64,000 nucleotides of DNA from Chloroflexota bacterium (lineage in GTDB: Bacteria; Chloroflexota; Anaerolineae; Anaerolineales; Anaerolineaceae): positions 1 to 64,000 of the forward strand of contig JAJFTV010000071.1 of the NCBI GenBank assembly GCA_021372725.1, in the 5' to 3' direction. Shown piece after piece: positions 18,224 through 26,388 of this stretch. A program made the translations under genes and the position numbers. Below the pieces are notes generated by a model that was not told where the DNA came from, made no database searches, and was given only the letters and a program-made list of their open reading frames with translations. How positions within the stretch are numbered: the first letter of the stretch is position 1; every line of letters starts with the position of its first letter.

Positions 18224-18913
18224 ATGAGCGATAAGATCACCTGGTACGGCCACTCAGCACTGGCACTGGAAATCAATGGAAAGCAGATATTGGTGGACCC
18301 GTTTCTCGAGGGGAATCCGGCCAGTTGTATTCAGGCGGATGAAGTGGACACAGAATTTATCCTGGTCACCCACGGACACGAAGACCATCTTGGTGATACC
18401 ATTCCCATTGCAAAACGTACCGGAGCCCTGGTTATCTGCAACTTTGAGATTTCGGAATGGCTGCGTAACAAAGGTGTCAAAACACATGGCCAACACATTG
18501 GCGGCGGTTACAGGCACCCGTTTGGTTATGTTAAATTGACTCAGGCACTGCATGGTTCAATGCTTCCGGATGGATCAAATGGAGGAAATCCGGTGGGGTT
18601 CATTATCACCACGCTTTCCGGGCATAAAATCTACCTGGCCGGTGACACCGGGCTGTTTTTTGATATGAGGTTGATCGGCGAAGAGGGTATCGACCTCGCC
18701 GTTCTGCCGATCGGTGACAATTACACAATGGGCCCAGATGATGCATTAAAGGCTGTAAAGCTGCTGGGGCCCACATACGTGCTCCCTATCCATTATGGCA
18801 CATGGGATTTGATTGCACAGGATGTCAATGCCTGGGCAAACCGTGTGGAAGATGAGACACAAACCAAAGTGCTGGTACTCCAACCCTGCCAATCCTTTAC
18901 CCTGCCGGAGTGA
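18224..18913 (+). CDS. UPF0173 family metal-dependent hydrolase
   Basis: 229-residue MBL-fold protein. It matches the UPF0173 pattern: ITWYGHSALALEINGKQILVDPFLEGNP at the N-terminus, the metal site THGHEDHLGD (about 49-58), HIGGG, YLAGDTGLFFDM and a C-terminal PIHYGTW. The substrate of this widespread family is unknown. AAAGAGG lies seven bases upstream of the ATG. The thioesterase gene begins ten bases after its stop, so both are probably co-transcribed. Confidence 0.9.
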   Translation: MSDKITWYGHSALALEINGKQILVDPFLEGNPASCIQADEVDTEFILVTHGHEDHLGDTIPIAKRTGALVICNFEISEWLRNKGVKTHGQHIGGGYRHPFGYVKLTQALHGSMLPDGSNGGNPVGFIITTLSGHKIYLAGDTGLFFDMRLIGEEGIDLAVLPIGDNYTMGPDDALKAVKLLGPTYVLPIHYGTWDLIAQDVNAWANRVEDETQTKVLVLQPCQSFTLPE

Positions 18914-18923
18914 TATTATTTAT

Positions 18924-19340
18924 ATGAAAAGCGAAATTTACACCATTCATCGCCTGGTTAAGCATGAAGATTTGAACCATCACGGCACCTTGTATGCGGG
19001 ACGAACTGCCGAATGGTTTGTAGAGGCTGGTTTTATTGCTGCCTCCAGCCTGTTGACACCTGCCTCAACGGTATGCCTGCAAATTCACGGTATGACATTT
19101 TCACGCCCGGTGCATCTTGGCGAGATAGCTTTTTTTCAAAGTCGCGTTGTCTATAGTGGGCGGAGCAAGCTGGTTTCCTATGTTAATATGAAAGCCGCAG
19201 GGGAGTTGGTTGTGGAAGGTTTCATCACTTTTGTCCATGTTGATGCAGAGGGAAAAGTGCTGCCTCATGAGATCAACATCATTCCGGAAACAGAAGAGGA
19301 ACTGGCATTGTACCAGCGTGCCGAAAACTTGTTCAAATAA
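18924..19340 (+). CDS. Acyl-CoA thioesterase, hotdog fold
   Basis: 138 residues with the hotdog features of the YciA/acyl-CoA hydrolase group: NHHGTLYAGRTAEWFVEAGFIAAS at the N-terminus, where Asn/His and the following helix form the active-site region, then MTFSRPVHLGEIAFFQSRVVYSGRSKLVSYV. Such enzymes release free fatty acids from CoA thioesters. The ATG at 18924 was chosen because the family begins here (MKSEIYTIHRLV); the longer frame from 18813 overlaps the upstream gene. It has no strong ribosome site, suggesting coupling to the UPF0173 gene ten bases upstream. Confidence 0.8.
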   Translation: MKSEIYTIHRLVKHEDLNHHGTLYAGRTAEWFVEAGFIAASSLLTPASTVCLQIHGMTFSRPVHLGEIAFFQSRVVYSGRSKLVSYVNMKAAGELVVEGFITFVHVDAEGKVLPHEINIIPETEEELALYQRAENLFK

Positions 19341-19391
19341 ACTTTGTTTGGGCTGATAAGTAAACCATATTCCCGAGGAATAGACCCGCTC

Positions 19392-19829
19392 TTATTCTCT
19401 TAATGTGTTTAATTGCTTTTCCAGTGATTGGATGGAGCTCTTTTGTTGGTAAATAATATCGCCTACCACATCGCCAATCGAGATCACGCCCATCACCTCA
19501 TTATCGACCATCACCGGCAAATGGCGGATATGATGATCCAACATCAGTTGCATGCACTCCTGTACAGTTTGTTCCGGATGCACCGTAAAGACTTCTTTCG
19601 TCATCACGTCTCCCACCCTGGTTTCTCTTGATGTTTTTCCTGACAGAACAATCTTGCGGGCATAATCTCTTTCAGAGAGAATGCCAACCATTTTGCCATT
19701 CTCCAACACCACCAATGCGCCCACATCTTTTTCACCCATAATACGCAGGGCGTCGTAGACCATAGTATCTGGCGTCGTCGACCAAACATCAAATCCCTTT
19801 ATTTGCAGAATACGTCTGACGCTGCTCAT
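19392..19829 (-). CDS. Tandem CBS-domain protein
   Basis: 145 residues made almost entirely of two CBS domains (about 7-60 and 72-127), visible as DTMVYDALRIMGEKDVGALVV...GILSERDYARKI and VMTKEVFTVHPEQTVQECMQLM...MGVISIGDVV. CBS pairs bind adenosine nucleotides and act as energy or redox sensors for partner proteins; none is evident next door. The ATG at 19829 (MSSVRRIL) is preferred because GGAGG lies six bases upstream; the ATG at 19841 overlaps that site. Confidence 0.85.
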   Translation of the reverse strand: MSSVRRILQIKGFDVWSTTPDTMVYDALRIMGEKDVGALVVLENGKMVGILSERDYARKIVLSGKTSRETRVGDVMTKEVFTVHPEQTVQECMQLMLDHHIRHLPVMVDNEVMGVISIGDVVGDIIYQQKSSIQSLEKQLNTLRE

Positions 19830-19995
19830 TTCAACCTCCATGAATGAAAATATACAGCAAAAATAATACCATCTTTGTCACTATATTTATTGCAGATTAA
19901 CAAAAAATGAGTTGCAAAACCTATCAGACTATTTCCTTCAACCTGTTTTTAACGATTATGTTTAACGCAAAACAAAAAAGGAAGCGTTTGGGGAT

Positions 19996-20127
19996 AGTGT
20001 AACGACACTGGTATATCCTTGTACACGCGGACAATATCAGCGATATATATGCCATTTCGCTGAAGATTTGCAACGGTGAAAGCTCAATAACACCGTTGCT
20101 GCCGTGCAGACGGTGTTTTGAATCTTC
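19996..20127. ncRNA. Multi-hairpin structured spacer, candidate RNA element
   Basis: Nested inverted repeats: AGTGT/ACACT (19996-20009), CAGCGA/TCGCTG (20038-20062), AAGATT (20063-20068) closing with AATCTT (20121-20126), and inside it CAACGGTG (20071-20078) with CACCGTTG (20091-20098). An alternative pairing AACACCGT (20089-20096) with ACGGTGTT (20110-20117) overlaps and is followed by TT, so two folds exclude each other. The strand is ambiguous: a terminator-like hairpin with four T residues follows on plus (20177-20207), while on minus it would be the leader of the CBS gene. I do not recognise a known RNA family. Confidence 0.35.
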
Positions 20128-20176
20128 CCACGCCTGATCTCAATGACGGGTAAGAAAAAATTTCAACCAAGTATTG

Positions 20177-20207
20177 GGAGCCGCCTCAAAAGTAGGCAGC
20201 TCCTTTT
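20177..20207 (+). terminator. Terminator-like hairpin
   Basis: GGAGCCGCCT (20177-20186) pairs with AGGCAGCTCC (20194-20203) with one mismatch, loop CAAAAGT, followed by TTTT. No gene ends before it on the plus strand, so it would terminate an RNA from the preceding structured spacer, or act on the minus strand behind the DUF1858-like gene (stop at 20318). Confidence 0.5.
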
Positions 20208-20317
20208 GAAATTCACATTGATGATCTATTTTGGTGACAAAATAATTCGATACCGTATCTTTTCAATATTCTAAAGATTGAATTTGACTATTGAACCACC
20301 CCCCCAACAAAAATTGT

Positions 20318-20536
20318 TTACAGGGCTTTGAGTTCCTCGTCAATCTTGATGAGGTTTTCCGGGGTGATGCCAGCCGCCGGGAATGCAGCCGCTGCGCGGA
20401 AGGTCATGCTGTAAGCCATTTTCACAGCAGGGTTCTTCTTGATACCGGGCATATACCTTTCGATGACGTCTGCCGATTCGGGTGTGGTCATGAGGGTCTT
20501 GACATTTGTGTCGATGCTGAAATCATATTTTTTCAT
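20318..20536 (-). CDS. DUF1858-like small protein
   Basis: 72-residue cytosolic protein beginning MKKYDFSIDTNVKTLMTTPESADVIERYMPGI. It resembles DUF1858-type small helical domains, which are often adjacent to redox enzymes in anaerobes. No cysteines are present. A GGGAGATATACA ribosome region precedes the ATG. It is the last gene of an apparent minus-strand unit (aldehyde dehydrogenase, SDR, this), about 57 bases from the SDR stop, so it may help the pathway of those enzymes. Family assignment is tentative. Confidence 0.6.
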   Translation of the reverse strand: MKKYDFSIDTNVKTLMTTPESADVIERYMPGIKKNPAVKMAYSMTFRAAAAFPAAGITPENLIKIDEELKAL

Positions 20537-20593
20537 TGTATATCTCCCTTATTCTTGGTTTGAATTAGAGTTTTGTCTACAAAAATTGGCTCA

Positions 20594-21430
20594 TTATATG
20601 AGAGTATCGATCTCCCACGAAGCGGTAAGGCCATAATCAATGTAGATGGTCTGTCCACTCATATAACTGAATATTTTGCTGCCGATGGCTACCAATGGAT
20701 AGCCCATCTCTTCCGGAAGAGCGGGACGGCCGTTCCAGCTTCCAAGGAAAATCATATCGACGGCGGCCGCTCCGGTTTCCTTGTCGCCGGTGGCCGTGAT
20801 GGCAAAATCTTCTGTCAGACCGGTGAGCGTATGCCCGGGGCAGATTGCGTTCAGGCGAATTCTGCGCCCGGTATATTGTGGGGTATGCGCATGGCTCCTG
20901 ATATAAGTATTCAGGCATTGTTTGGAGAACATGTAGCTGTTGTTGATGAGTTCAGGATGCGCTTCATACCAGGCAATCGCCTCTTCAAATGTTGCGCAGT
21001 GGATGACCTCCATACATTCTGTTACCACATCCTGCCAATTGAAGCCACCCACCGAAGAGATGCAAGAAATCGAGCCATTATCAACAATTCGAGGCAGGAG
21101 TTTTTCGATCATATACTTCTGCCCGAAATAGTTGACAAGTTGTACTTTTATTTCCTTGCCGGGCCAGGCTGCCATACCGTGACAAAGGAAGAGCGCGTCG
21201 ATTTTTTCGGGCAGCTCCTCGCAGATTGCATCAATGGTCTCCTTCTTCGAAAGGTCGGCCTTGAATGCCCTTTCTACGGGCAAGTGGATGTCATTGAGGT
21301 CCATTGCGTAGACCTTTGCCCCCAGATCGATCAACAACTCAGCAGCCGATTTAGCCATGCCGGAGGCTGCGCCGGAAATCACGACCGTTTTCCCCTCGTA
21401 ACCGAAAATATCTTGTATATTTTTTCCCAT
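20594..21430 (-). CDS. Short-chain dehydrogenase, coniferyl-alcohol/3-alpha-hydroxysteroid type
   Basis: 278 residues. The NAD-binding motif is SGAASGMAKSAAELL (about 18-32), an Asp after the second strand (YAMDLNDI) favours NAD, and the catalytic Tyr/Lys pair is in NNSYMFSKQ. The architecture, with a short LFLCHG in place of NNAG and a long helical insert before the catalytic Tyr, matches the coniferyl-alcohol dehydrogenase/3-alpha-HSD subgroup. ATG at 21430 has GAGG eight bases upstream; the longer frame reaches into unrelated sequence. It lies 59 bases after the aldehyde dehydrogenase stop, so the pair would oxidise an alcohol to aldehyde to acid. The actual substrate is unknown. Confidence 0.8.
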   Translation of the reverse strand: MGKNIQDIFGYEGKTVVISGAASGMAKSAAELLIDLGAKVYAMDLNDIHLPVERAFKADLSKKETIDAICEELPEKIDALFLCHGMAAWPGKEIKVQLVNYFGQKYMIEKLLPRIVDNGSISCISSVGGFNWQDVVTECMEVIHCATFEEAIAWYEAHPELINNSYMFSKQCLNTYIRSHAHTPQYTGRRIRLNAICPGHTLTGLTEDFAITATGDKETGAAAVDMIFLGSWNGRPALPEEMGYPLVAIGSKIFSYMSGQTIYIDYGLTASWEIDTLI

Positions 21431-21489
21431 TATCTTAACCTCATGAAACAGTTTTCTGGAATGATGATCTCGCAGATCGGACGGGAAAA

Positions 21490-22953
21490 TTAGATTGGCA
21501 TATAATCCGAGGTGTTGATGACGATACTCTTTTTCTGGCTGTAATGATCCATTGTCATCTTGTGCATTTCGCGGCCATAACCGGAATTTTTGTAGCCGCC
21601 AAATGGATAGCCATAGAACATCTCGGCATAACAGTTTACCCACATGCTGCCGGTCCGTATTCCTCTGGCCACGCGCAGGGCCTTGTTGATATCACGGGTG
21701 TAAACACCGCCGGCCAACCCATACGAGTTGTCATTGGCCATGGCAATGGCTTCTTCTTCGGTATGGAATTTGATGAAGACCGGTGTCGGACCAAAGATCT
21801 CCTCGCGGGCGATGGTCATATCGTTGGTGCCTTCCAGGATGGTAGGCTCAATATAGCTGCCTTTGTCATAGATACCACCGGTCAGACGATGACCACCATA
21901 GGCGATATTAGCGCCTTCCTTTCTTCCGATATCGATGTAACGGAGGATCTTCTGAAGTTGCTCCTCATAGATCACCGGGCCTGTGAGAGTTTCATCCTCC
22001 CAAACCGGGCCGATCTTGAAGGTTTTAGCCATTTGGATGGAGGCTTCCAGAAATTTGTCATAGAAGGTATCCTGAATGAAAACACGACTGCCTGCCGCAC
22101 ACATTTGGCCGCTCATCATGAAGATGGCCATGTTCAAGCCAATCATGGCATTGTTCATATCGACATCATCGAAGAAGATACAGGCCGATTTGCCGCCCAG
22201 CTCCAGTGTGGCCGGGATAAGTTTTTTTGCTGCGGCGGTGGCAACCTTGATACCGGTTTCCGTTGAGCCGGTGAAGGAGACTTTGTGGATGCCGGGGTGA
22301 TCCAGGATGGCCTGCCCGCATGTGGATGAAGGACCTGTTACAACGTTCAACACACCCGGAGGCAGCAGATCTGCCACCAATTGGGCCAGGATCAATGTAC
22401 CAATCGGTGTATGGCTGGAAGGACGGTAGACGATGCAGTTGCCGGCAGCCAGGGCAGGCGGGATCTTCATGCAGGCCATGATGAATGGGCCGTTCCAGGC
22501 AGAAATTTGGCCTACTACACCAATCGGTTCATTCAATACGATATTGACTCTATGATTTTCGGTGACATTTGCAAGGCCATCATTGGTGAGGCAGCAGCCG
22601 GCGTAATAGCGGAATGAATCGGAACCCCACGCAAAACGGGTGGTACCTACCTCCATACTATTTGCCCACACAATCTTTTCCTCATTCTCATCGATGAGAT
22701 CGGCAATTTTGTTGAGAATGACTGCCCTTTCCATGGGAGTCGTTTGCGACCATTCCGGCCAGGCCTTCCAGGCGGCTTTAACCGCACGGTCCACGTCCCT
22801 TTCATCGCCTTTGGCGCATTTGGCCAGTACCTCACCGTTGCAGGGGCAGGTAACATCAAAGGTCTCACCGCCGATGGCGTCTACCCACTTACCGTCGATG
22901 AACATCTTGTACTCAGGATCAATGAAACTTTTCGCGTACTCGTATGTTGCCAT
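21490..22953 (-). CDS. NAD(P)-dependent aldehyde dehydrogenase
   Basis: 487 residues, full length for the ALDH superfamily. The general-base Glu lies in ATLELGGKSA (about 252) and the nucleophilic Cys in SGQMCAAGSRV (about 286). The cofactor motif FTGSTETG and the C-terminal EIFGPTPVF are present. It oxidises an aldehyde to the carboxylate. The active-site context resembles betaine/aromatic aldehyde dehydrogenases, but the substrate cannot be told. An AAAGGAGATAAAC site precedes the ATG. First gene of the minus-strand unit with the SDR and the DUF1858-like gene. Confidence 0.92.
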   Translation of the reverse strand: MATYEYAKSFIDPEYKMFIDGKWVDAIGGETFDVTCPCNGEVLAKCAKGDERDVDRAVKAAWKAWPEWSQTTPMERAVILNKIADLIDENEEKIVWANSMEVGTTRFAWGSDSFRYYAGCCLTNDGLANVTENHRVNIVLNEPIGVVGQISAWNGPFIMACMKIPPALAAGNCIVYRPSSHTPIGTLILAQLVADLLPPGVLNVVTGPSSTCGQAILDHPGIHKVSFTGSTETGIKVATAAAKKLIPATLELGGKSACIFFDDVDMNNAMIGLNMAIFMMSGQMCAAGSRVFIQDTFYDKFLEASIQMAKTFKIGPVWEDETLTGPVIYEEQLQKILRYIDIGRKEGANIAYGGHRLTGGIYDKGSYIEPTILEGTNDMTIAREEIFGPTPVFIKFHTEEEAIAMANDNSYGLAGGVYTRDINKALRVARGIRTGSMWVNCYAEMFYGYPFGGYKNSGYGREMHKMTMDHYSQKKSIVINTSDYMPI

Positions 22954-23165
22954 GTTTATCTCCTTTCATTATGAAATTTATATAAACCCGCTGAACTTAA
23001 GTGTATTGTTTTTAGAAAGGAGGAAGAAGACCCGATGGAATTATCTTGATAGGCTGGTAGGACTATATCGAGATAGTCCATACCCATCTGTACAGGCTTT
23101 TTCATTCTATTGACCGGTTTGAATCAGTTGTGATTGTTCTGGAAGGATATTCGGAGGACGATAAA

Positions 23166-23831
23166 TTACCGGGACTCTTTCACGAATCCCTTGCGGATGG
23201 CATAAGCGGTAAGTTCAATACGATTGCGCAAATGTAATTTGGAAAGAATATTACTCAAATGATTCTTGACTGTGTTTGGGGATATCACAAGACGATCAGC
23301 GATTTCAGGGTTTGACAGCCCTTTGGCAACCAATCCCAGAACTTCGTATTCCCGTTCGGTTAAGGGGTCCGTTAGTTCCATGTCAGAAGTGAATGGATGT
23401 GGATGGTGCCGAAACTCATCCAATATTTTGTTTGCAACATCCCCTGCAAGCAATACCTCTCCATTGGCAATCATCTCAATAGCCTTAAACAATTCCTTTG
23501 GCTGCAGATCTTTTAACAGGTATCCGGTTGCCCCGGCACGAATCGCTTCATACAAATCTTGTGCTTGATCGGACACAGTAAGGATGACAATCTTAATGTG
23601 GGGCATCTCGCGACTGATTGTCATTGTTGCTTGCAGACCATTGCAGCGGGGCATGGAAATATCCATCAAAATGATATCTGGCATCGTCTTTCGGGCAAGG
23701 GTGATTGCTTCCAATCCGTCACTGGCTTCCCCTACTACTTCTATGTCGGGATTGGATGCGAGAGCAATTTTAATTCCCTCTCGAAATAAGGTATGATCGT
23801 CGGCAAGCATGATTCGCAAAGGGTTAGTCAT
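23166..23831 (-). CDS. NarL/LuxR-family response regulator
   Basis: 221 residues. The receiver domain has acidic Asp11-Asp12 (LADDHTLF), the phosphorylated Asp57 in ILMDISMP and Lys near 107 in GYLLKDLQP. The C-terminal LuxR helix-turn-helix covers about 155-212 (LTEREYEVLGLVAKGLSNPEIADRL). Its start overlaps the stop of the sensor kinase by four bases, so it is the cognate regulator. The aldehyde dehydrogenase unit lies just downstream in the same direction and is a plausible target, though nothing in the sequence proves it. Confidence 0.92.
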   Translation of the reverse strand: MTNPLRIMLADDHTLFREGIKIALASNPDIEVVGEASDGLEAITLARKTMPDIILMDISMPRCNGLQATMTISREMPHIKIVILTVSDQAQDLYEAIRAGATGYLLKDLQPKELFKAIEMIANGEVLLAGDVANKILDEFRHHPHPFTSDMELTDPLTEREYEVLGLVAKGLSNPEIADRLVISPNTVKNHLSNILSKLHLRNRIELTAYAIRKGFVKESR

Positions 23832-25474
23832 TTTATCTGCCCAGGTTCCGGCAAGTTCAGAACGATACGGGTCCCGGCGCCTGGCTCAGTTTGCACGCGA
23901 AGATTGCCAGAAATTTTTTCTGCCCGTTCCCGCATAATGGATAGACCATAATGTTGTTGGTCCGATCCTTCAATTTGAGTCATGTCAAATCCAATCCCGT
24001 TGTCTTCAACCTGAACGCATAATCCTTTGTTATCGCGCTGGATGATGACGCGAACTTGCGAGGCCTGACCATGCCGGTGTGCGTTGCTGAGCGCTTCCTG
24101 GATGATACGAATCGTGTGAACACATCGAATTCCGGACAAGGAAGCGGTAGCATCCTTGTCTGCTATCAGTTGAATGTCGAGATTATAGTTTCGACGATAA
24201 GCAGCAAGATATTCATCCAGGGTGGCAAGGAAACCTTTATCAATGTTGGATACTGCGCGCAGGTTAAAAATGGACTCGTGCAGACCAAGATTTGCTTCAT
24301 TGAGCATTTTCTGCACGTCTTCCACGAGAGACTGTGCCTGGGTGATTTTCCCGTCCGTTAATTGATCATTGGCCAGGCAAATCCGGAACTGCATTGCGCA
24401 AATCATTTGAGCCAAATCATCATGAATCTCTTGAGCCAATCGCGCTCTTTCCTCCAACACTGCCATTCTTTCCACTTCCTGATAAAGACGGGCATTTTCG
24501 ATGGCTGGAGCAATGACCGAGGCAAGTCCTGAAGCAATTTCACTTTGTCGTTCGGTAATGATATGATCCTTTTCAAACGTAAAAACAACAACAACTGCAA
24601 GCAGCTTACTTTTAAGAGTAACGGGTATTATCATCATTGCCTGGATACCCCATTGTTTTCCGGTTATAAGTGCAGCGCATTGATCCGCTTTGTCACCGTA
24701 AAGGTTCACCAGATTTTGCTGTTCTACCATTTGTTGAAAAAAAGGTACTGAGGAGAAAAGAAAAGAGCGATGGGAAACCCGCTGTAAATATTCAGCCAAT
24801 GATGAAGGCAGATTGTCTGTTGTAGCCCCCAATGAACAGCGAACTCCATCCTCTTCGACCAGATAGATGACGCAATGTTCGGCCCCCGTTGCGGCAGCCA
24901 TGCGATGTGATGCCTGCTGAATAATATTCGCCAATTCCAGGGTTGAACCTGCCTGACGAGACATTTCGAGCATCAATAATGTCTGCTGGTGCTCTTTCTG
25001 AAGTTGTTTGTTCATCTCGGCGGCATAATACTTTACTACATCGAGAACCAATCTGTGTGCACAGCCGTTAAGTAGAACCACTGCACTGTTATAAAATGGT
25101 AAATTGTCATGGAATACACGAAAAAGAATTGGCTCGATGGTTGGCTCGAACAACCATGTACCTTCTACAACCTCTTGAATCGGAATTCCTGCTTGAACAA
25201 AAGCTAATAAGTGCTCAGGAATCCCCTGGGCATGTTCGGAGGAAAAGGCATCGATACCCAGAAGAAGATCCCGGATATATTCGAGCCCGATCAAATTGTT
25301 TCTGGATATTTTCTCGATGGGATAATGGCCATAAATAGAATCAGGCATTTGATCTTGAATAGCATGTGCCCATGCATTCGTAATCTCGTTCCGGTTAATC
25401 TCAAGTTGGTTAACCAAAACAAGTATCCCCTCCTTACCTGGTTCAATTTCTTCCTGGATGTGCAGGGCATTCAT
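23828..25474 (-). CDS. Cytosolic GAF sensor histidine kinase, NarX/DegS type
   Basis: 548 residues without clear membrane helices. An N-terminal helical sensor region (about 1-160) is followed by a GAF domain (about 180-325, SRQAGSTLELANIIQQASHRM onward). The HisKA_3 dimerisation region carries the phospho-acceptor in LAQEIHDDLAQ (His about 350), and the ATPase domain shows EALSNAHRHG and VEDNGIGFD. A soluble GAF sensor suggests an internal chemical or redox cue. Partner of the overlapping response regulator. No strong ribosome site is seen before the ATG. Confidence 0.9.
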   Translation of the reverse strand: MNALHIQEEIEPGKEGILVLVNQLEINRNEITNAWAHAIQDQMPDSIYGHYPIEKISRNNLIGLEYIRDLLLGIDAFSSEHAQGIPEHLLAFVQAGIPIQEVVEGTWLFEPTIEPILFRVFHDNLPFYNSAVVLLNGCAHRLVLDVVKYYAAEMNKQLQKEHQQTLLMLEMSRQAGSTLELANIIQQASHRMAAATGAEHCVIYLVEEDGVRCSLGATTDNLPSSLAEYLQRVSHRSFLFSSVPFFQQMVEQQNLVNLYGDKADQCAALITGKQWGIQAMMIIPVTLKSKLLAVVVVFTFEKDHIITERQSEIASGLASVIAPAIENARLYQEVERMAVLEERARLAQEIHDDLAQMICAMQFRICLANDQLTDGKITQAQSLVEDVQKMLNEANLGLHESIFNLRAVSNIDKGFLATLDEYLAAYRRNYNLDIQLIADKDATASLSGIRCVHTIRIIQEALSNAHRHGQASQVRVIIQRDNKGLCVQVEDNGIGFDMTQIEGSDQQHYGLSIMRERAEKISGNLRVQTEPGAGTRIVLNLPEPGQIK

Positions 25475-25613
25475 CTAATATTCTCTAATTGTATTTAACT
25501 GACGAGAAATATTAAATCGATATCTCATTCTATCATTATCACTTTTATATGGATAGTATTGAATTCAGATGTTGAATATATATAACCCGGGATGGTTAAC
25601 CACAAGGTAGGCG

Positions 25614-25656
25614 TTAAAATCGATGGAAATTTGTGATATAATACTGATATATCAGT
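25614..25656 (+). promoter_or_regulatory. Promoter and palindromic operator of the GntR-family gene
   Basis: TTAAAA (25614-25619), 17 bases, TATAAT (25637-25642), then immediately the perfect 14-bp palindrome ACTGATATATCAGT (25643-25656). A palindrome at the transcription start fits autorepression by the FCD/GntR regulator encoded 24 bases downstream. Confidence 0.55.
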
Positions 25657-25679
25657 GCTATATCGAAGGTTTTTGTAAT

Positions 25680-26378
25680 ATGAATTCCTTATTATCCGAT
25701 CAGGCATACCAGTTAATCAGGCGCGATATCATCCAGTGTATCCTGCAGCCAGGGTTAATGGTTGCCCAAACACAGCTTGTGGAGCAATACCAGTTGAGCG
25801 TCACCCCGGTGCGGGAGGCTCTCAAACGACTGGAGCAGGAAGGCTATGTCCAATCGATCCCGCGTTTTGGTTATTTGATCACCCCCATTACCGTCGACGA
25901 CATCGAAGATATTTATGAGCTGCGCTTGCTGCTTGAAAAACCGGCTGTTCGTATGGCCGCCCAACGGGCAACCGATGCCCAGTTGGCAGAACTGCAGGAA
26001 CATGCCCGCTTTTCCTATGTATACAAGGATATCCATAGTTATCAGGAATTCCTGCTGGCAAATGTCGACTTTCACACCCGTGTTGCTACGATCAGCGGGA
26101 ACAGGCGTCTTGGTGAAAGCGTTGGCCGTCTGTTGGATGAAATGACCCGCATCTTTCACCTGGGGCTTGATGTGCGTGACAGTGCCGAGGAAATGAAAAA
26201 CGAACATATTACCCTTTCAGGGGCTCTTGCTGCGCGAAATGCTGATCTGGCCGAACAGATTATGGAAGACCAGATCCGCCGTTCCCAGCAGCGGGTTCTT
26301 GAAATGCTTAACCAGGGCAGCAGCATACGGACACAAACCACTTTTTCTAAAAGTGATGATAAAAACAAAGGAGTCTAA
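25680..26378 (+). CDS. GntR-family regulator, FCD (FadR) subfamily
   Basis: 232 residues. An N-terminal winged helix (about 5-70) contains LVEQYQLSVTPVREALKRLEQEGYV, the GntR signature. The C-terminal all-helical FCD domain has the acidic and His residues that bind metal or carboxylate ligands (YELRLLLEKPAV, NVDFHTRV, NEHITLSGAL). ATG at 25680 was chosen because AAGG lies ten bases upstream and the earlier frame overlaps the operator. It is followed directly by the aminotransferase gene, which it probably controls in response to a small carboxylate. Confidence 0.9.
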   Translation: MNSLLSDQAYQLIRRDIIQCILQPGLMVAQTQLVEQYQLSVTPVREALKRLEQEGYVQSIPRFGYLITPITVDDIEDIYELRLLLEKPAVRMAAQRATDAQLAELQEHARFSYVYKDIHSYQEFLLANVDFHTRVATISGNRRLGESVGRLLDEMTRIFHLGLDVRDSAEEMKNEHITLSGALAARNADLAEQIMEDQIRRSQQRVLEMLNQGSSIRTQTTFSKSDDKNKGV

Positions 26379-26388
26379 AATCAAAAAC

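Noticed and set aside
20573-21493. Long open frame on the plus strand opposite the SDR gene
   Set aside because: It mirrors a well-supported SDR gene on the minus strand; no motif or ribosome site of its own.
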